Below, in pieces: positions 17,901-27,741 of a stretch of DNA of 64,000 nucleotides. Source of the stretch: Lachnospiraceae bacterium (GTDB lineage Bacteria; Bacillota; Clostridia; Lachnospirales; Lachnospiraceae); the NCBI GenBank assembly GCA_021769135.1, contig JAETTM010000016.1, positions 1 through 64,000 on the forward strand, read 5' to 3'. Under the pieces are notes generated by a model. That model worked only from the letters and a program-made list of their open reading frames with translations. It had not been told where the DNA came from and did not search any database. The position numbers and the translations under genes were made by a program. Each line of letters opens with the position of its first letter. The first letter of the stretch is position 1.

Positions 17901-20900
17901 CGGCATTGTAGGTTATAACGGAGCTCAAGGAGTTATTAGCGATTGTGCCAGCTATTTTTCCGATTACGGCGGTTTTGTATTCCAGGTAATCGTGGATAAA
18001 TGGAAAGCTACCGGAGACTGTGCCGGAGGCTTGGCAGGATACAATAATGGCAGCGTGGTGTTTAACGGGGAAAGCCAAAGCATCCAGGTGAAGTCCATTT
18101 CCAGCATTGTAGTAGGAAGAAACTACGTAGGCGGTATTATCGGCTTTAACGATAGAGACGGCGAGATGGATGTTTATTATACATTGATTGGCGGCCAGAT
18201 TCATGGATACGGCAATGGGGTGGGCGGCTGTATCGGTCTAAACGCTTCCAGTCAAATTCTGGAGGAGGAATTGACCATCCAGCCCACCAGCGTTGAAGGA
18301 AATTATTATGTGGGCGGCTGCATCGGGGCCAATGTAGTGGATATAGGGTCAGATACGGCAATGACTAAGGTCAAGGCGGATAACCGTCTGGGTGGTATTA
18401 CGGGAAATGCATTTACCGGCGGCCTCATCGGATATCAGAGGACCTATACGGACGCACAGTTGAAGGTTGAACTTAACAACGCCAATCCGGACTGGCTCAA
18501 TCAGGCGGGCGAAAGCGGCGCGGCTGGGAACGGTTCCTCCGGACAGGGGATTTTTGGGAAAGATGACAAACTGCTTTTGATTGCCTATATAGAGGGGATG
18601 GAAGAAGCAGCTCCCAATGGAGATAATACTTCCAATGGAGATACCGCTTCCCAAGGGAATGAGTCTGTAAAAGGAACGGCAGGAAAGCTGTTGCCTTTGC
18701 TGGACGGGAATAATGTGCCCACAAAAGTAATTGTTTCGGAAAACCAGAAAACTTTTACCATTGGAAACAGGACGAATAATAAAGATAGAGAGCAGGACGA
18801 ATATAACAATATTCCGGTTTATTCCGACCTTTATACGGGTGGGATTGTAGGATATTGCGAGAGGGAAAGCCGGATGCATATCGTAAACGCCAGGAACTCC
18901 GGCAATTTATCCAGAGGCTCCCTGGGAGAAGGCGTGTCCTTAAAGGCGTATCTGGAAAGCAAAGAATTGGATGCGGATATTAAGGAACTGGAAGGGGATG
19001 ACCTGAATCTGGCGATTTCCATCGGCGGCGGTATCATTGGCGCCAATCTGGAAAACCAGGTTATCGACCACTGCATCAATACGGGAACAATGAACGGCTT
19101 TATCGGGCTGGGCGGCATCGTAGGATTCAATGCGGGCGGCGTATTCAACTGTCAGCTTTCCGACAACTTCGGGAACCAGGGGCTGAATTATATAGGCGGT
19201 ATAGCGGGCCTGAACGTGCATGCGGGCGGGGCTAATGAAACGGCGGACGGCATCGGCAGTAAGACCAGCATTTATCTGGATGTAAAAGGCACTACATGGA
19301 ATGGCTTTGTATCCGGAACAATCGCACAGTGCAGCACCCAGGAGAACAGGAATGTTTCCGGCCGCAGCTATGTGGGCGGCATCGTAGGCTATAATCTGTC
19401 AGGGGCGGAAATGAAGTCCAATGAAAACAACGCCAATGTGGCAGGGGCTGGCAATTATGTGGGCGGCATGGCCGGAGCCAACAGCGGCAGCATCCTGGTG
19501 GCGGAAAACAGCAAGACTAATCCGGAGGAATATACCATTACCGGAAATAATGGGGAAGGAATCGGGGGTATTGTCGGGTGGAATAAAACAAGCGGCAGCA
19601 TTGATGTGGCAGGCAATGATGGTGCAGGCAATAAGGATGGGGAAATTGTTGCTGTGGGCGCCAATGTGAGCATCACCGGAAAGCAGAAGGTGGGCGGTAT
19701 TGTCGGCATCAATGAAGGGAAATTGGATGCTTCCCGAAATGAATTAGGAGAAGAAAGTTTTTTAGTATGTAAAGCCAAGACAGTGCATGCTGCCGATGGT
19801 TACGCAGGAGGCATTATCGGCGAAGCGAGAAGAAAGTCAGGAACAGCCGGGGATGGAAAAATAGCAAACGCAATCAACAAATCCATAAATGTTACCGCAG
19901 ACCGGGGGCCGGCAGGCGGCATCGTGGCGGTGAACCAGCAGGGATTCCAGCTGGAGAACTGTATAAATCTGGGGAATGTTAACAGCGATAATGGTTATGC
20001 GGGCGGTATCTCTGCCGAGAACTATGGCCTGATTGTAGAGTGCAAAGTAGGCGATGGAAGCAGGGAAGAAGTGGGAATAACCATTAGCAGCCGGGGAACG
20101 GATGCCATAGGGGCAATTTGTGCGGTGAACCATGGCATCGTTTGGAAAAGTGCGCCTGAAAAGTCGCGAAAAGATGAAAATGGTAATACAGTAGCCCTTT
20201 CTGGCACATCGAGGATAGTAGGCGGTATCGCCGGGCTGAATGCGGCCGGAGGAAAGATTGGGATAGTGCCGGTAGAAGGAGACACAAATAATGAAAAATA
20301 TGTGATGAATTATATGCCCGGCATAAATATAACAACCGCTGCGCTGACCGTAGGCGGGGTGGCCGGACAGAACCAGTCCGCAGTGCCCGGAGGAACGGAA
20401 ACAACGGAAGGCGGAGAACAGATAACAGTTGAGCCGAAACAGGCGGCAGTGATACAGAACGTGACGGCGGAAGGCATGGCCTTTAATGACTTCAATAATT
20501 ATCAGTATTTAGGCGGCATAGCTGGGGAAAACCAGAATGGCGCCCTGGTAGAAAACTGCATTTTTTCAAACGGGGAAATCGGGCAGAAAAACGGAACCGC
20601 AGCAGGGAACTGCTATGGCGGCGTGGCCGGAATCAATGATGGCAATCTGCAAAACTGCCGGATTGAAGGTATAACAATAGATGTACAGGGCATTTATACG
20701 GCCACAAGTACGAGTACGGCATCGGAAAAAGAAAATCTGGCTTCCCATATCGGCGGGATTGCCGGGAAGAATGAGGAAAACGGCGTTATTATGGGATGCC
20801 TTATCGCAATGGGCAAAGATGCGGACGGTAAATCCAAAGCTAACAGCATAACAGTGGCCAACGGCATGTCAGGCGGCGTGGCTGGGTATAACAAGAATAA

Positions 20901-23900
20901 AATCATGCTGTCCGGCGATGAAATTACGGACGCATTGATGGAGAAGCAGACTGGAGCGGACGGGAGCGTCAGCGCAGGAGTGATGGATGTACAGACCCTG
21001 ATTGCAAAGGCGAAAGAGAATGGCATAAAAGCAGATGCAAATTATGTGAACTGGGATGCAAATGGGGAGTTGGAGAACCAGAAATATAATAATACAGGGA
21101 ATCCGGTCAGCGCAGGCAGGAATTTGCAGCTGATTATGTCCAACAACGGCAACCTGGGCGGTATTACCGCATATAATGCGCCTGCAGGCGAAGTGAGTTA
21201 CTGCGCTACAGGAAACTGGTATCTGAATAATAAATCCGAAGCCATCGGCGTAGGAACCGGCGGTATTATCGGTATGAACGAGTCGGAGAAGAGCCTGGCT
21301 TTCCTGTTAAACCAGGCGTTTGTGGGGAGGCAGCTTTTGCCAAAAGGAAAGAATGAAGGTACTGACCGTTTTGCCGGAGGTATTATTGGAAATCAGAACA
21401 ATACTACTAACAGCGGCTGGATGATACAGAATTGTGTAAATTATGGAACTATATATTGCAAATACGCCCATTATTCAGGCGGCATTCTTGGTCAATGGAC
21501 AGGAACGGGTGGAAATATAGAGAAATGTTATAACTTTGGAAATTTGCAGACCACTCAGGTTGTTGACTGGCTGGGGGCAGCCAGCGGTATTGTGGCTCAG
21601 CTTTACCATGCCTATGAGAATAATGAATATAACATTATTGGTTGTGGGAATTATGGGAGTGTTTATGCCAGGAGCGGACGCAGCACCATGGATTGCGCCA
21701 ATGACAGTGCGGGCATATTGGGAAATGTTACGGCTTATAAAGTGAAGGCCGATAAGGCAGCGAGCGGGCAGAAATTTACAATTAATGTTATAGATTGTGT
21801 CAACGGAGCTGGCGTGGAGATTTATTCCCAATCAATGGCATCAGGAATTGTAGGGTTTTTATCTGCGGACAATCCGGCAGAAGACGGAAGGGAGGCAGAG
21901 GATAGGATTACGGCCTCCACTTCCAATATTATATTGAATATTGAAAGATGTAGGAATTATGCATCTACATTAGAGGGGAAGAATTTTATTGCGGGTATTT
22001 TTGGTGACCGCTATGGGGAAACCGGTTCGAAAAACACTACTTTGCAATATTGCTTCTCTGTAAGCCCAAGTAGCGGATACAATAAGGTGCCATTCCCGAT
22101 AATTTCATACTGGCATCCTAAGTATAAGGAATATGCACAATTTATTAATCCAGGAGATAGCAAAGTTTACAATTTCTTCCTGGCGACCAGCGATGGAATC
22201 AATAGTTTTCCGGGGAATACGTTTAACAATAATATTACATCTAACGGGGATACACTAATAAGGGCAAATGCAGGCTGGGTTTATAGTGTGTTGAAAAATG
22301 GTATACGATATTTTGTATACATCACAGAAACCGGATTTACCAGCGATTATAATATTAATAATTGGGAAATACTTGGAACAAATTATGGAGCATCTGTACT
22401 CAACGTCAGCAAAACTCCAATAGGAAAAGTCCTTTTTGCCATAGAAGAAAGCACGGATGTTAATAAATATAATAGCATGAACGCTATAGTATCAAGAGGT
22501 AATGATTTTGATTACTTCGATAATTTTGATACTTATGTACGCGAATTCTGCTTCACCCAGGCCGGATTATTGTTGGCTCCGGAGAAAGCTGTTTTGTCAA
22601 AAACTGACGACGGACAGTTCACGTTGGAAGTAGATGCGCCCGCATACGCTGCTGATGCGGGGAACATTGAGTATGTAGCGACTCTATGGAGAAAAGCGGA
22701 TGACGGAACGGAAACCCAAATCAATGTAAGCGAAATGGAGAATCCGGCAGACAGCGGAATTACGGTAGACTTAGGTACAAATACCTTCCTGTTCGATTCG
22801 GAAACATGTACTTTCGGCCTTTCCGATAATGCAATACAAGACGGCGGAGAATTGTTTATAAGATTAAAAGCCAGAGAAAAGGGTACAGCTATGGAATCCG
22901 CTGAAGTGGAATCCAACAGCGTTCCGATAGGCAGCATATTGCCTGAACCGAAACTGAGAATTGAGTTGGTGGCCGAATCTACAGGAACGGGCGGCACCGG
23001 GTATAAGTACCGTTTCCGCTTGGCGAACCCGAATGCGTATAAAGATTATAGTGACCTTAAGGCGCATGTGAAGCTGATGGATGGAACGGAACTTACATTT
23101 GATATAAATGGTACAAATGATACAGCCAACTATAATTTGGCGGCGGATTCCCTTCAACAGCTGGTAGTATGGGTAGCAAAACCAGCGGCTACACCGGGAG
23201 CGGGGATGTCTTCGGCAGAAGTATCAGTACCCGTATATCTGCCTTGTTATACACCGCCTATTGCAGTAAATGGGAATGGGGTGACCAAGCCTTCCTGTGA
23301 AGTATCGGGCACCAGCCTGAAAGACCTGGCCGTTACGGTAACTTTAACAGGGCCGGAAGGGAGCGTTACGACCCCGCCCATTTACCGGGCAGAATTAGTG
23401 GGTACATGGACAGGGCCGGATGGTACGAAGCATGAAAATTATGTATTCCAGACCGCTGATATCCTGACCGTAGCCAGCGGTGAAGTAAAGGCAGTCTTTA
23501 CAGACTTCGCAGATTCTGCGGATTTGCCGGAAGAATTTGCCGGTGCGGAAGATATCAAGGTTCGCGTATGGTATGCCCAGTCCGGATTAGGTCCTGTTTA
23601 CACCTATTATATGGACTTGAGAAAGGGAGAGACAGCGAACACCCGGACAAAAGAAACCATAGACGGTAAGGAAGAAGACGGCCCTCAGTGGCAGGATGCT
23701 TATACCTGCGTACTGGAAGACGGCACCTTTGCAAATTACAGATGGGAGTCGGGAAAATTATTTGAATGGCTGCCTGCCCCTGTTTTGATGACAGTAGCGG
23801 ATGGTAAGAGCCTGACACCGGAAATCGACAGCAATAATGGGCATTTGAAGTATACCTTTAAATGGGATGAACTAACAGCTAATAATAATGACTACATCGT

Positions 23901-26763
23901 AACGCTGACAGGCACTGTCATAGATGAAGCGGGTAATGAAGGGAACCCGGTTTCCATCGTGACGGATATGGAAGTGAATGGACAAAATACACTTACCCTT
24001 GATGCGGAAGACTGGCCATATCAGAAAGTGGAGCTTTTCGTGACCAGAAAGGGGTATAAACAGACAAACGGAACAACGGAAACTATTTATATAGGAAGGA
24101 CTTCAACGGAGACATATTCGGTAAAGAAAAGGCTGCCCAGGCCAGAACAGCCGAAGGTGACAAACCCGGATGTGAATGAATTGAGCTACGAGCTCGAATG
24201 GAGTCCGGTAACGCCGGAGATAGGGCCGGATGCAAGCCAGCAGAATATCGGCTGTACATCCTATGAAATTTATATCCGTCCGGTGATGCCCAGTGTACCT
24301 GCCATCCCGAATGAGGAAATGCGGAAAACGGTAAAAGTATGGAATGACGATGGCACTTCTAACGTTACGCCGGAAGGAGTTTATCGGGAACTGATTGATT
24401 TAGAAGATTATGCCGGTAAACAGATATTGATTTCTATAAAGGCGATGGCGGCGGACGATGATGAAGTTTATGTCCACAGTGTGGACGGCATAACCTATGA
24501 ACTTACCGTACCGGAGAGGATTCCTACACCTACAATAAAAGAGTGGGAAAAGAACTGGAAACATGAACCTGATACGATTATTGACCCGGATAATCCAGAT
24601 AACCCAAGTAATATATATGAGACGAAATCCATCGAGGAATTCGAGGAAGGCGGCGAAAACGGGTTAAAAGTTACGCTGACAGCGGCGGATACGGACAGTA
24701 TCCCGCCCGGCGGCAGCAGTTATCTGACGAAAGCTTATGTATTTGAAACAGCAGCTGATGCCGAAGCAGCCCAGCAAGCGTTGATAAACGGAACAGATGT
24801 GGATATGGATACAGTAGTGGCTTATTATCCGTTATTGAATGCAGAGAATCAATGGATTCCTGCAGGCATGGAGCCGGAAGGAGGCAGCCAGGACAAATTC
24901 AGCCATACCCTTACTGGGCTGTCGGCAGAATATGCGGGCAAGTATATCCTGTTCTCCGCCAGGATTTCCTCCGGCGGAGGAAAGGTGAGCTCCGAATGGG
25001 TGGTACAGCAGGGTACTACTAATCCCGATGCTTTCATCTGGCGGCTGCCCTATGTGAAACTGCCTACGCCGGAAGTATCGGTGGAAAACGGCAATCGCGA
25101 AGTAGAGGTAACCTTCACTGTTAATCCGGACTTTGGTACTACAAGCAGCGTGTCCTTGGACGATTCGGAAGAGATAGTAGAGGATTCGTCAGCCAACGGC
25201 ATTCCGGTGCCGGGAGAAGAAGTAAACGGTGCAGAAAACGGAAATACCGGAAGCATTGGAGATACAGGAAATAGCGCGGACGCTGGAAACAGTGGAGATA
25301 CCGGAAGTGCTGGGGATGCCGGAAACGGCGGAGATAACGGAAGCAGTGGAGCCGCTGGAAACGCCGGGGAAGCCGGAACAGCCGGAAACGGCGGAGATAC
25401 CGAAACCGGCGGAAACGCTGGGGAAGCTGAAACTACCGGAACCAACGGAACTACCGGGGCTACCGGAAATACCGAGAATACCGAGAATACCGGGGAAAAT
25501 GCGGATTCTTCAGAATCTGGCGCTGCTGGCGGAAATGCAAATGAAGCGGCCGGTACAACAGAAAATACAGGAAATGCCGATGCTACGCCAGAAAGCACAG
25601 GAAACACGGACATTGCCCGAGCAAAAACCAGAAGTTATGCGGCAAATACAGCGGCGGGCAGCAAAGCTTCTACCGTAGAAGGAAATGGGCTGGCGAGAAG
25701 AAATACGCTTATGGCGGCGGAAAGGATGAGCGGCGGCTTTGCGGCAAGCGAAATGATTTACAGAATGAGCAGTTCGGTAGCCAATAACATCACTTTCATG
25801 GCAGCTGCTGCCAATACCGGCAGTATCGATGGAAGCCGTGGTAACGCGGCTGCGCAGCCCACAGATGACAGCACAGACCCGCAGCCGGAGAATGGCATTA
25901 CGCAGTCTGGAAATGACAGTGCGGAGCCGCAGCCGGAGAATGGCATTACGCAGCCCGCAGATGACGGCACGGAGCCGCAGCCGGAAAATATTGTTACACA
26001 GCCTACAGATGATGGCACGCAGTCCACAGATGCCACAAATTCGACCGTGGATGGCACAGGCTTGCAGATAACCAGTCAGGAACTGCAGGCAAATGACATA
26101 GCTCCCCAGGCCGATGACGTACAGAAGAATGAGACTTGGACGGCGGAAAATACCGTACTTTCCTGGAGCAGCGTAGAATATGCGGATGCCTACTATTTCA
26201 CCCTGACGGATGTGGATGGAGCGGCTGACGGAAGTGGAAATGCGATGACGGCGGAATTCAAGATAGTAGAGAAAAAAGATGAAACTGACCCTTCTGCCAC
26301 CACTGTAACCGTATTTGGGAAAGATGCCGCAGGTTCTAACCAATGGGAAGAAATTGCCGAAATAGCAGAACCGGATTTGAGTGCAGGAATAGATATAGAT
26401 TTATCCCAGGATGGGGCAACGTTCCAGACCTACCATAAAGTGGTAAGCGGAATGTATGCGGTAGACAGTTCAACAACCATACCTTATGAGGTGGATTTGA
26501 AGACCATCCTGAATATAACCATGCAGGACGGAGTATTTACCTACACATTGTCTCTGCCGGACAGCAACAGCCTGAATCCACCGGCGGACAGCGCATACGC
26601 ACTTGAAGGGAACAGCATTGTCAACAGCAACAGCGATAAACTGCGCTTCACGGATTCGGTGCGCATCTGGTCGGATATGAGTGTGAATGATGATGCAGAT
26701 CAAGCTAATTGGAGCGAGGCTTATGTGAAGTCAGTGGAATACGTGGCAGAATTTAACAATTAG
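14914..26763 (+). CDS. Giant prepilin-like protein with GLUG-type repeats
   Basis: A 3949-residue protein with a canonical type IV prepilin N-terminus: a short basic leader ending KKG, then FTLVEL with Phe1 and Glu5, a hydrophobic helix (TVVLVIIGILAAIGIP) and an amphipathic helix to about residue 65. From about residue 634 to 2360 it carries some forty GLUG-like units (GGIVGYN, GGIAGLN, GGIIGFN and similar) spaced roughly 35-60 residues apart. Residues of about 2550-3430 look like Ig/Fn3-type beta domains. A Gly/Asn/Thr/Asp-rich linker (about 3434-3566), Gln-Pro-rich repeats, and a last beta-like domain follow. No LPXTG motif or other wall anchor is seen. AAGGGAG precedes the ATG. It lies between pilT and three minor-pilin-like genes. 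I infer PilD processing and display at the pilus tip as an adhesin. Ordinary pilins are below about 250 residues. Confidence 0.9.
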   Translation: MKKSFGKLGKKGFTLVELTVVLVIIGILAAIGIPTAMHFIKKAEYRKNEENAKTAYLAAESTLTWYRSSGKWEAFREQVMAKGVLNNTFPAGDEKEGRIYAVSVNNWDSAASASHEQAMKLLDGGVYSEDFFNAEIVIELDVESGQVYSAFYGTRCNSLTYSETTADGERCISAAGNWREPDTRKEVVLGYYSVEDVTNVVELKQVRLKVTTINLINSETLSLNWTSNSRNDNLDVKYLITFYQKDETGDKKLFTTEVELSELRGQLETVPAADAGVSTKTGMVSLEVKDPNAADASWGKWDFPLTYQQTGGSSGRFSLVLDGMMTAELAEVVEANKGDGISPSEVTRKASTSITRLGAVVPALKSPQDIYAEILVQPAYREIKGEDGTTIAMNITEYKPSSPVRSNTENTLFAKAGMKTQTGEDGLEAEITRFRHLSNIRYYDPKKTAVFTLASRNLDWTSTGVGMYGISQNATGEGGVDPDYRKVKWSSVATEDKILDFPSIPLLGENHKLEGKKGIQAQLSNLHLGTSSMPDDEQIRKLYAGASSDKATHYLGLICEAEGQIEELTLLDPVLRLVAGSDGAGNTGGADGGTGSGDGTGSTGGDGTGSAGDETARVGETAADIPEAAENFDALYGVGILCGRNQGSLKNINIKTTEREHQTVLVRLKDREEEISETTGETKKPAGIGGLVGVLAGKNDDGSLEELTDAARITLSGLTTEGKVTGYLPSPEGNSGAGSANPGTGTESANPGGAAGITAKSVEERAKDYTYGIGGIFGYAWIGKDAASGNNVQLVKCTNHGDVNGNLFTGGIVGSLKGDFATGTTDVVSIKDSFNDGLVLCLVDYEEEDNRLEGRYFGGILGYGEGAQISNGVNASQYREEFNDTKKDKLLHGHYVGGIIGYGSNSQLSGCSTRKGSYVLGSHYVGGIAGGLSNDLAEAITGGTGTAGIQVTTNGGYVIGDRYVGGIVGKNDGSETTTIANCINNGVAAGYDRYIGGIVGYNGAQGVISDCASYFSDYGGFVFQVIVDKWKATGDCAGGLAGYNNGSVVFNGESQSIQVKSISSIVVGRNYVGGIIGFNDRDGEMDVYYTLIGGQIHGYGNGVGGCIGLNASSQILEEELTIQPTSVEGNYYVGGCIGANVVDIGSDTAMTKVKADNRLGGITGNAFTGGLIGYQRTYTDAQLKVELNNANPDWLNQAGESGAAGNGSSGQGIFGKDDKLLLIAYIEGMEEAAPNGDNTSNGDTASQGNESVKGTAGKLLPLLDGNNVPTKVIVSENQKTFTIGNRTNNKDREQDEYNNIPVYSDLYTGGIVGYCERESRMHIVNARNSGNLSRGSLGEGVSLKAYLESKELDADIKELEGDDLNLAISIGGGIIGANLENQVIDHCINTGTMNGFIGLGGIVGFNAGGVFNCQLSDNFGNQGLNYIGGIAGLNVHAGGANETADGIGSKTSIYLDVKGTTWNGFVSGTIAQCSTQENRNVSGRSYVGGIVGYNLSGAEMKSNENNANVAGAGNYVGGMAGANSGSILVAENSKTNPEEYTITGNNGEGIGGIVGWNKTSGSIDVAGNDGAGNKDGEIVAVGANVSITGKQKVGGIVGINEGKLDASRNELGEESFLVCKAKTVHAADGYAGGIIGEARRKSGTAGDGKIANAINKSINVTADRGPAGGIVAVNQQGFQLENCINLGNVNSDNGYAGGISAENYGLIVECKVGDGSREEVGITISSRGTDAIGAICAVNHGIVWKSAPEKSRKDENGNTVALSGTSRIVGGIAGLNAAGGKIGIVPVEGDTNNEKYVMNYMPGINITTAALTVGGVAGQNQSAVPGGTETTEGGEQITVEPKQAAVIQNVTAEGMAFNDFNNYQYLGGIAGENQNGALVENCIFSNGEIGQKNGTAAGNCYGGVAGINDGNLQNCRIEGITIDVQGIYTATSTSTASEKENLASHIGGIAGKNEENGVIMGCLIAMGKDADGKSKANSITVANGMSGGVAGYNKNKIMLSGDEITDALMEKQTGADGSVSAGVMDVQTLIAKAKENGIKADANYVNWDANGELENQKYNNTGNPVSAGRNLQLIMSNNGNLGGITAYNAPAGEVSYCATGNWYLNNKSEAIGVGTGGIIGMNESEKSLAFLLNQAFVGRQLLPKGKNEGTDRFAGGIIGNQNNTTNSGWMIQNCVNYGTIYCKYAHYSGGILGQWTGTGGNIEKCYNFGNLQTTQVVDWLGAASGIVAQLYHAYENNEYNIIGCGNYGSVYARSGRSTMDCANDSAGILGNVTAYKVKADKAASGQKFTINVIDCVNGAGVEIYSQSMASGIVGFLSADNPAEDGREAEDRITASTSNIILNIERCRNYASTLEGKNFIAGIFGDRYGETGSKNTTLQYCFSVSPSSGYNKVPFPIISYWHPKYKEYAQFINPGDSKVYNFFLATSDGINSFPGNTFNNNITSNGDTLIRANAGWVYSVLKNGIRYFVYITETGFTSDYNINNWEILGTNYGASVLNVSKTPIGKVLFAIEESTDVNKYNSMNAIVSRGNDFDYFDNFDTYVREFCFTQAGLLLAPEKAVLSKTDDGQFTLEVDAPAYAADAGNIEYVATLWRKADDGTETQINVSEMENPADSGITVDLGTNTFLFDSETCTFGLSDNAIQDGGELFIRLKAREKGTAMESAEVESNSVPIGSILPEPKLRIELVAESTGTGGTGYKYRFRLANPNAYKDYSDLKAHVKLMDGTELTFDINGTNDTANYNLAADSLQQLVVWVAKPAATPGAGMSSAEVSVPVYLPCYTPPIAVNGNGVTKPSCEVSGTSLKDLAVTVTLTGPEGSVTTPPIYRAELVGTWTGPDGTKHENYVFQTADILTVASGEVKAVFTDFADSADLPEEFAGAEDIKVRVWYAQSGLGPVYTYYMDLRKGETANTRTKETIDGKEEDGPQWQDAYTCVLEDGTFANYRWESGKLFEWLPAPVLMTVADGKSLTPEIDSNNGHLKYTFKWDELTANNNDYIVTLTGTVIDEAGNEGNPVSIVTDMEVNGQNTLTLDAEDWPYQKVELFVTRKGYKQTNGTTETIYIGRTSTETYSVKKRLPRPEQPKVTNPDVNELSYELEWSPVTPEIGPDASQQNIGCTSYEIYIRPVMPSVPAIPNEEMRKTVKVWNDDGTSNVTPEGVYRELIDLEDYAGKQILISIKAMAADDDEVYVHSVDGITYELTVPERIPTPTIKEWEKNWKHEPDTIIDPDNPDNPSNIYETKSIEEFEEGGENGLKVTLTAADTDSIPPGGSSYLTKAYVFETAADAEAAQQALINGTDVDMDTVVAYYPLLNAENQWIPAGMEPEGGSQDKFSHTLTGLSAEYAGKYILFSARISSGGGKVSSEWVVQQGTTNPDAFIWRLPYVKLPTPEVSVENGNREVEVTFTVNPDFGTTSSVSLDDSEEIVEDSSANGIPVPGEEVNGAENGNTGSIGDTGNSADAGNSGDTGSAGDAGNGGDNGSSGAAGNAGEAGTAGNGGDTETGGNAGEAETTGTNGTTGATGNTENTENTGENADSSESGAAGGNANEAAGTTENTGNADATPESTGNTDIARAKTRSYAANTAAGSKASTVEGNGLARRNTLMAAERMSGGFAASEMIYRMSSSVANNITFMAAAANTGSIDGSRGNAAAQPTDDSTDPQPENGITQSGNDSAEPQPENGITQPADDGTEPQPENIVTQPTDDGTQSTDATNSTVDGTGLQITSQELQANDIAPQADDVQKNETWTAENTVLSWSSVEYADAYYFTLTDVDGAADGSGNAMTAEFKIVEKKDETDPSATTVTVFGKDAAGSNQWEEIAEIAEPDLSAGIDIDLSQDGATFQTYHKVVSGMYAVDSSTTIPYEVDLKTILNITMQDGVFTYTLSLPDSNSLNPPADSAYALEGNSIVNSNSDKLRFTDSVRIWSDMSVNDDADQANWSEAYVKSVEYVAEFNN
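16815..22020 (+). repeat. Array of GLUG-like protein repeats inside the giant prepilin
   Basis: The coding sequence repeatedly encodes GG(I/V/L)(V/I/A)G(Y/F/L/K)N-type motifs, roughly 35-40 by eye, usually preceded by an YVGG or similar turn. This pattern matches the GLUG motif seen in bacterial surface proteins and some IgA peptidases, and it likely folds as a long right-handed beta-helix. Codons differ between units, so the repeats are old rather than freshly amplified. Confidence 0.8.
25214..25612 (+). repeat. Low-complexity Gly/Asn/Thr/Asp linker repeats
   Basis: Short units such as GGAGATACCGGA and GGAAACGCCGGGGAAGCC repeat with variations, encoding DTGNS, DAGNGG, EAGTAGN and similar. 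They form a flexible linker in the last quarter of the giant prepilin. Slippage could change its length between strains. Confidence 0.8.
25855..26030 (+). repeat. Tandem QPENGITQ-type repeats
   Basis: About three imperfect units encoding (D/E)PQPEN(G/I)ITQ followed by a DD/ND-rich spacer, with near-identical DNA (CCGCAGCCGGAGAATGGCATT). They lie just before the C-terminal beta domain of the giant prepilin. Confidence 0.8.
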
Positions 26764-26845
26764 TGAATCAATAAAAAGCGGAGCCCAGGAAAAACAATGG
26801 GATGCCGGAAGAAAATAAGAAAAAACAGAAAGAAAGGAGGGTAAT

Positions 26846-27721
26846 ATGTTTCGCCGGAAGCTAAAAGAAACACGGGTAAAAAACAGATGGATAAATAAAA
26901 ACATACGGACAAATGAAAACGGATGGATGCGGAAAATAAAATCCAGAACCGGTTCTTCCCTTATCATGGTAGTCTGCGTGTCGGCGTTTCTGGTGGCATT
27001 TGCCCTCGCCATGGTCTATACGGGCAGCATGCTGATGGCCCGTGCCAACAGGAGGTTGGAGCAGGAGCGCTGTTACCAGCTGGCCAGCAGCTTCGCTCAG
27101 GTGTTGGACGGAGAACTTGCCCGTTATAGCGGACAGGATTTGGAAACTTTGACAGATGCCGATTATAATAACAGCTTTTACCTTTTTTCCTGTAAATTTC
27201 TGGAAGACCCATTATATCAGGAATATAGCCCGGAACACCCGGAGTTAACCACCTATTACTACCGGCATACTGCCGGTGTGGGGGATGACAAGTATGGAAA
27301 GGTAACTCTTATCCTGTACAAGGAAAATGACCAGGAAACGGATGTGATGACAGGTATACTTCCATCCAACCCGGCCTCTGGTACAGGGGGCAGCGGAGAC
27401 GCTTCAAATCCTATTGACATTATGGCAACCATTTCCCGCTTCACTTTCCATGTGGAAGTGGTGGCGGAGTTGGACGGAATGACGTACAGCTACAGTACTT
27501 CTTACAATACTCTAGTGAAATATACGGAAGATGCGGTGGAATTTACCGCAAATAGTACGCGAATACGTTGGGATGATACGGGAAAAAAATGGTTTGATAG
27601 TAACGGGAACGAATTTGAGGTACCGGCTGGTACACCGATTAGCTATACGATAACACCTAAATTTAGTGAATTAAAAAGCTGCATCTTTGAGAGAACTATC
27701 CAAGAAGGAGAAAATCCATGA
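26846..27721 (+). CDS. Minor pilin, PilX/GspK-like
   Basis: 291-residue membrane-anchored pilin-like protein. A basic N-terminus leads to RTGSSLIMVVCVSAFLVAFALAMVYTG, a prepilin-like Gly junction and helix without Glu at position 5. Loss of Glu5 is the hallmark of GspK and its relatives, which cap the pseudopilus tip. The ALAMVYTGSMLMARANRRLEQERCYQLASSFAQ segment is also PilX-like. AAAGGAGG precedes the ATG. It sits directly after the giant prepilin and before two further minor pilins, matching a GspK-I-J-like tip complex. The family name is inferred from N-terminal pattern and gene order, not full-length similarity. Confidence 0.7.
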   Translation: MFRRKLKETRVKNRWINKNIRTNENGWMRKIKSRTGSSLIMVVCVSAFLVAFALAMVYTGSMLMARANRRLEQERCYQLASSFAQVLDGELARYSGQDLETLTDADYNNSFYLFSCKFLEDPLYQEYSPEHPELTTYYYRHTAGVGDDKYGKVTLILYKENDQETDVMTGILPSNPASGTGGSGDASNPIDIMATISRFTFHVEVVAELDGMTYSYSTSYNTLVKYTEDAVEFTANSTRIRWDDTGKKWFDSNGNEFEVPAGTPISYTITPKFSELKSCIFERTIQEGENP

Positions 27722-27741
27722 ACCGGAGGAGGTGCTAGTCC

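Noticed and set aside
24849-26343. Several minus-strand ORFs opposite the giant prepilin's C-terminal part
   Set aside because: They mirror the repeat tracts (Pro/Ser/Val-rich readings) and lack start signals.
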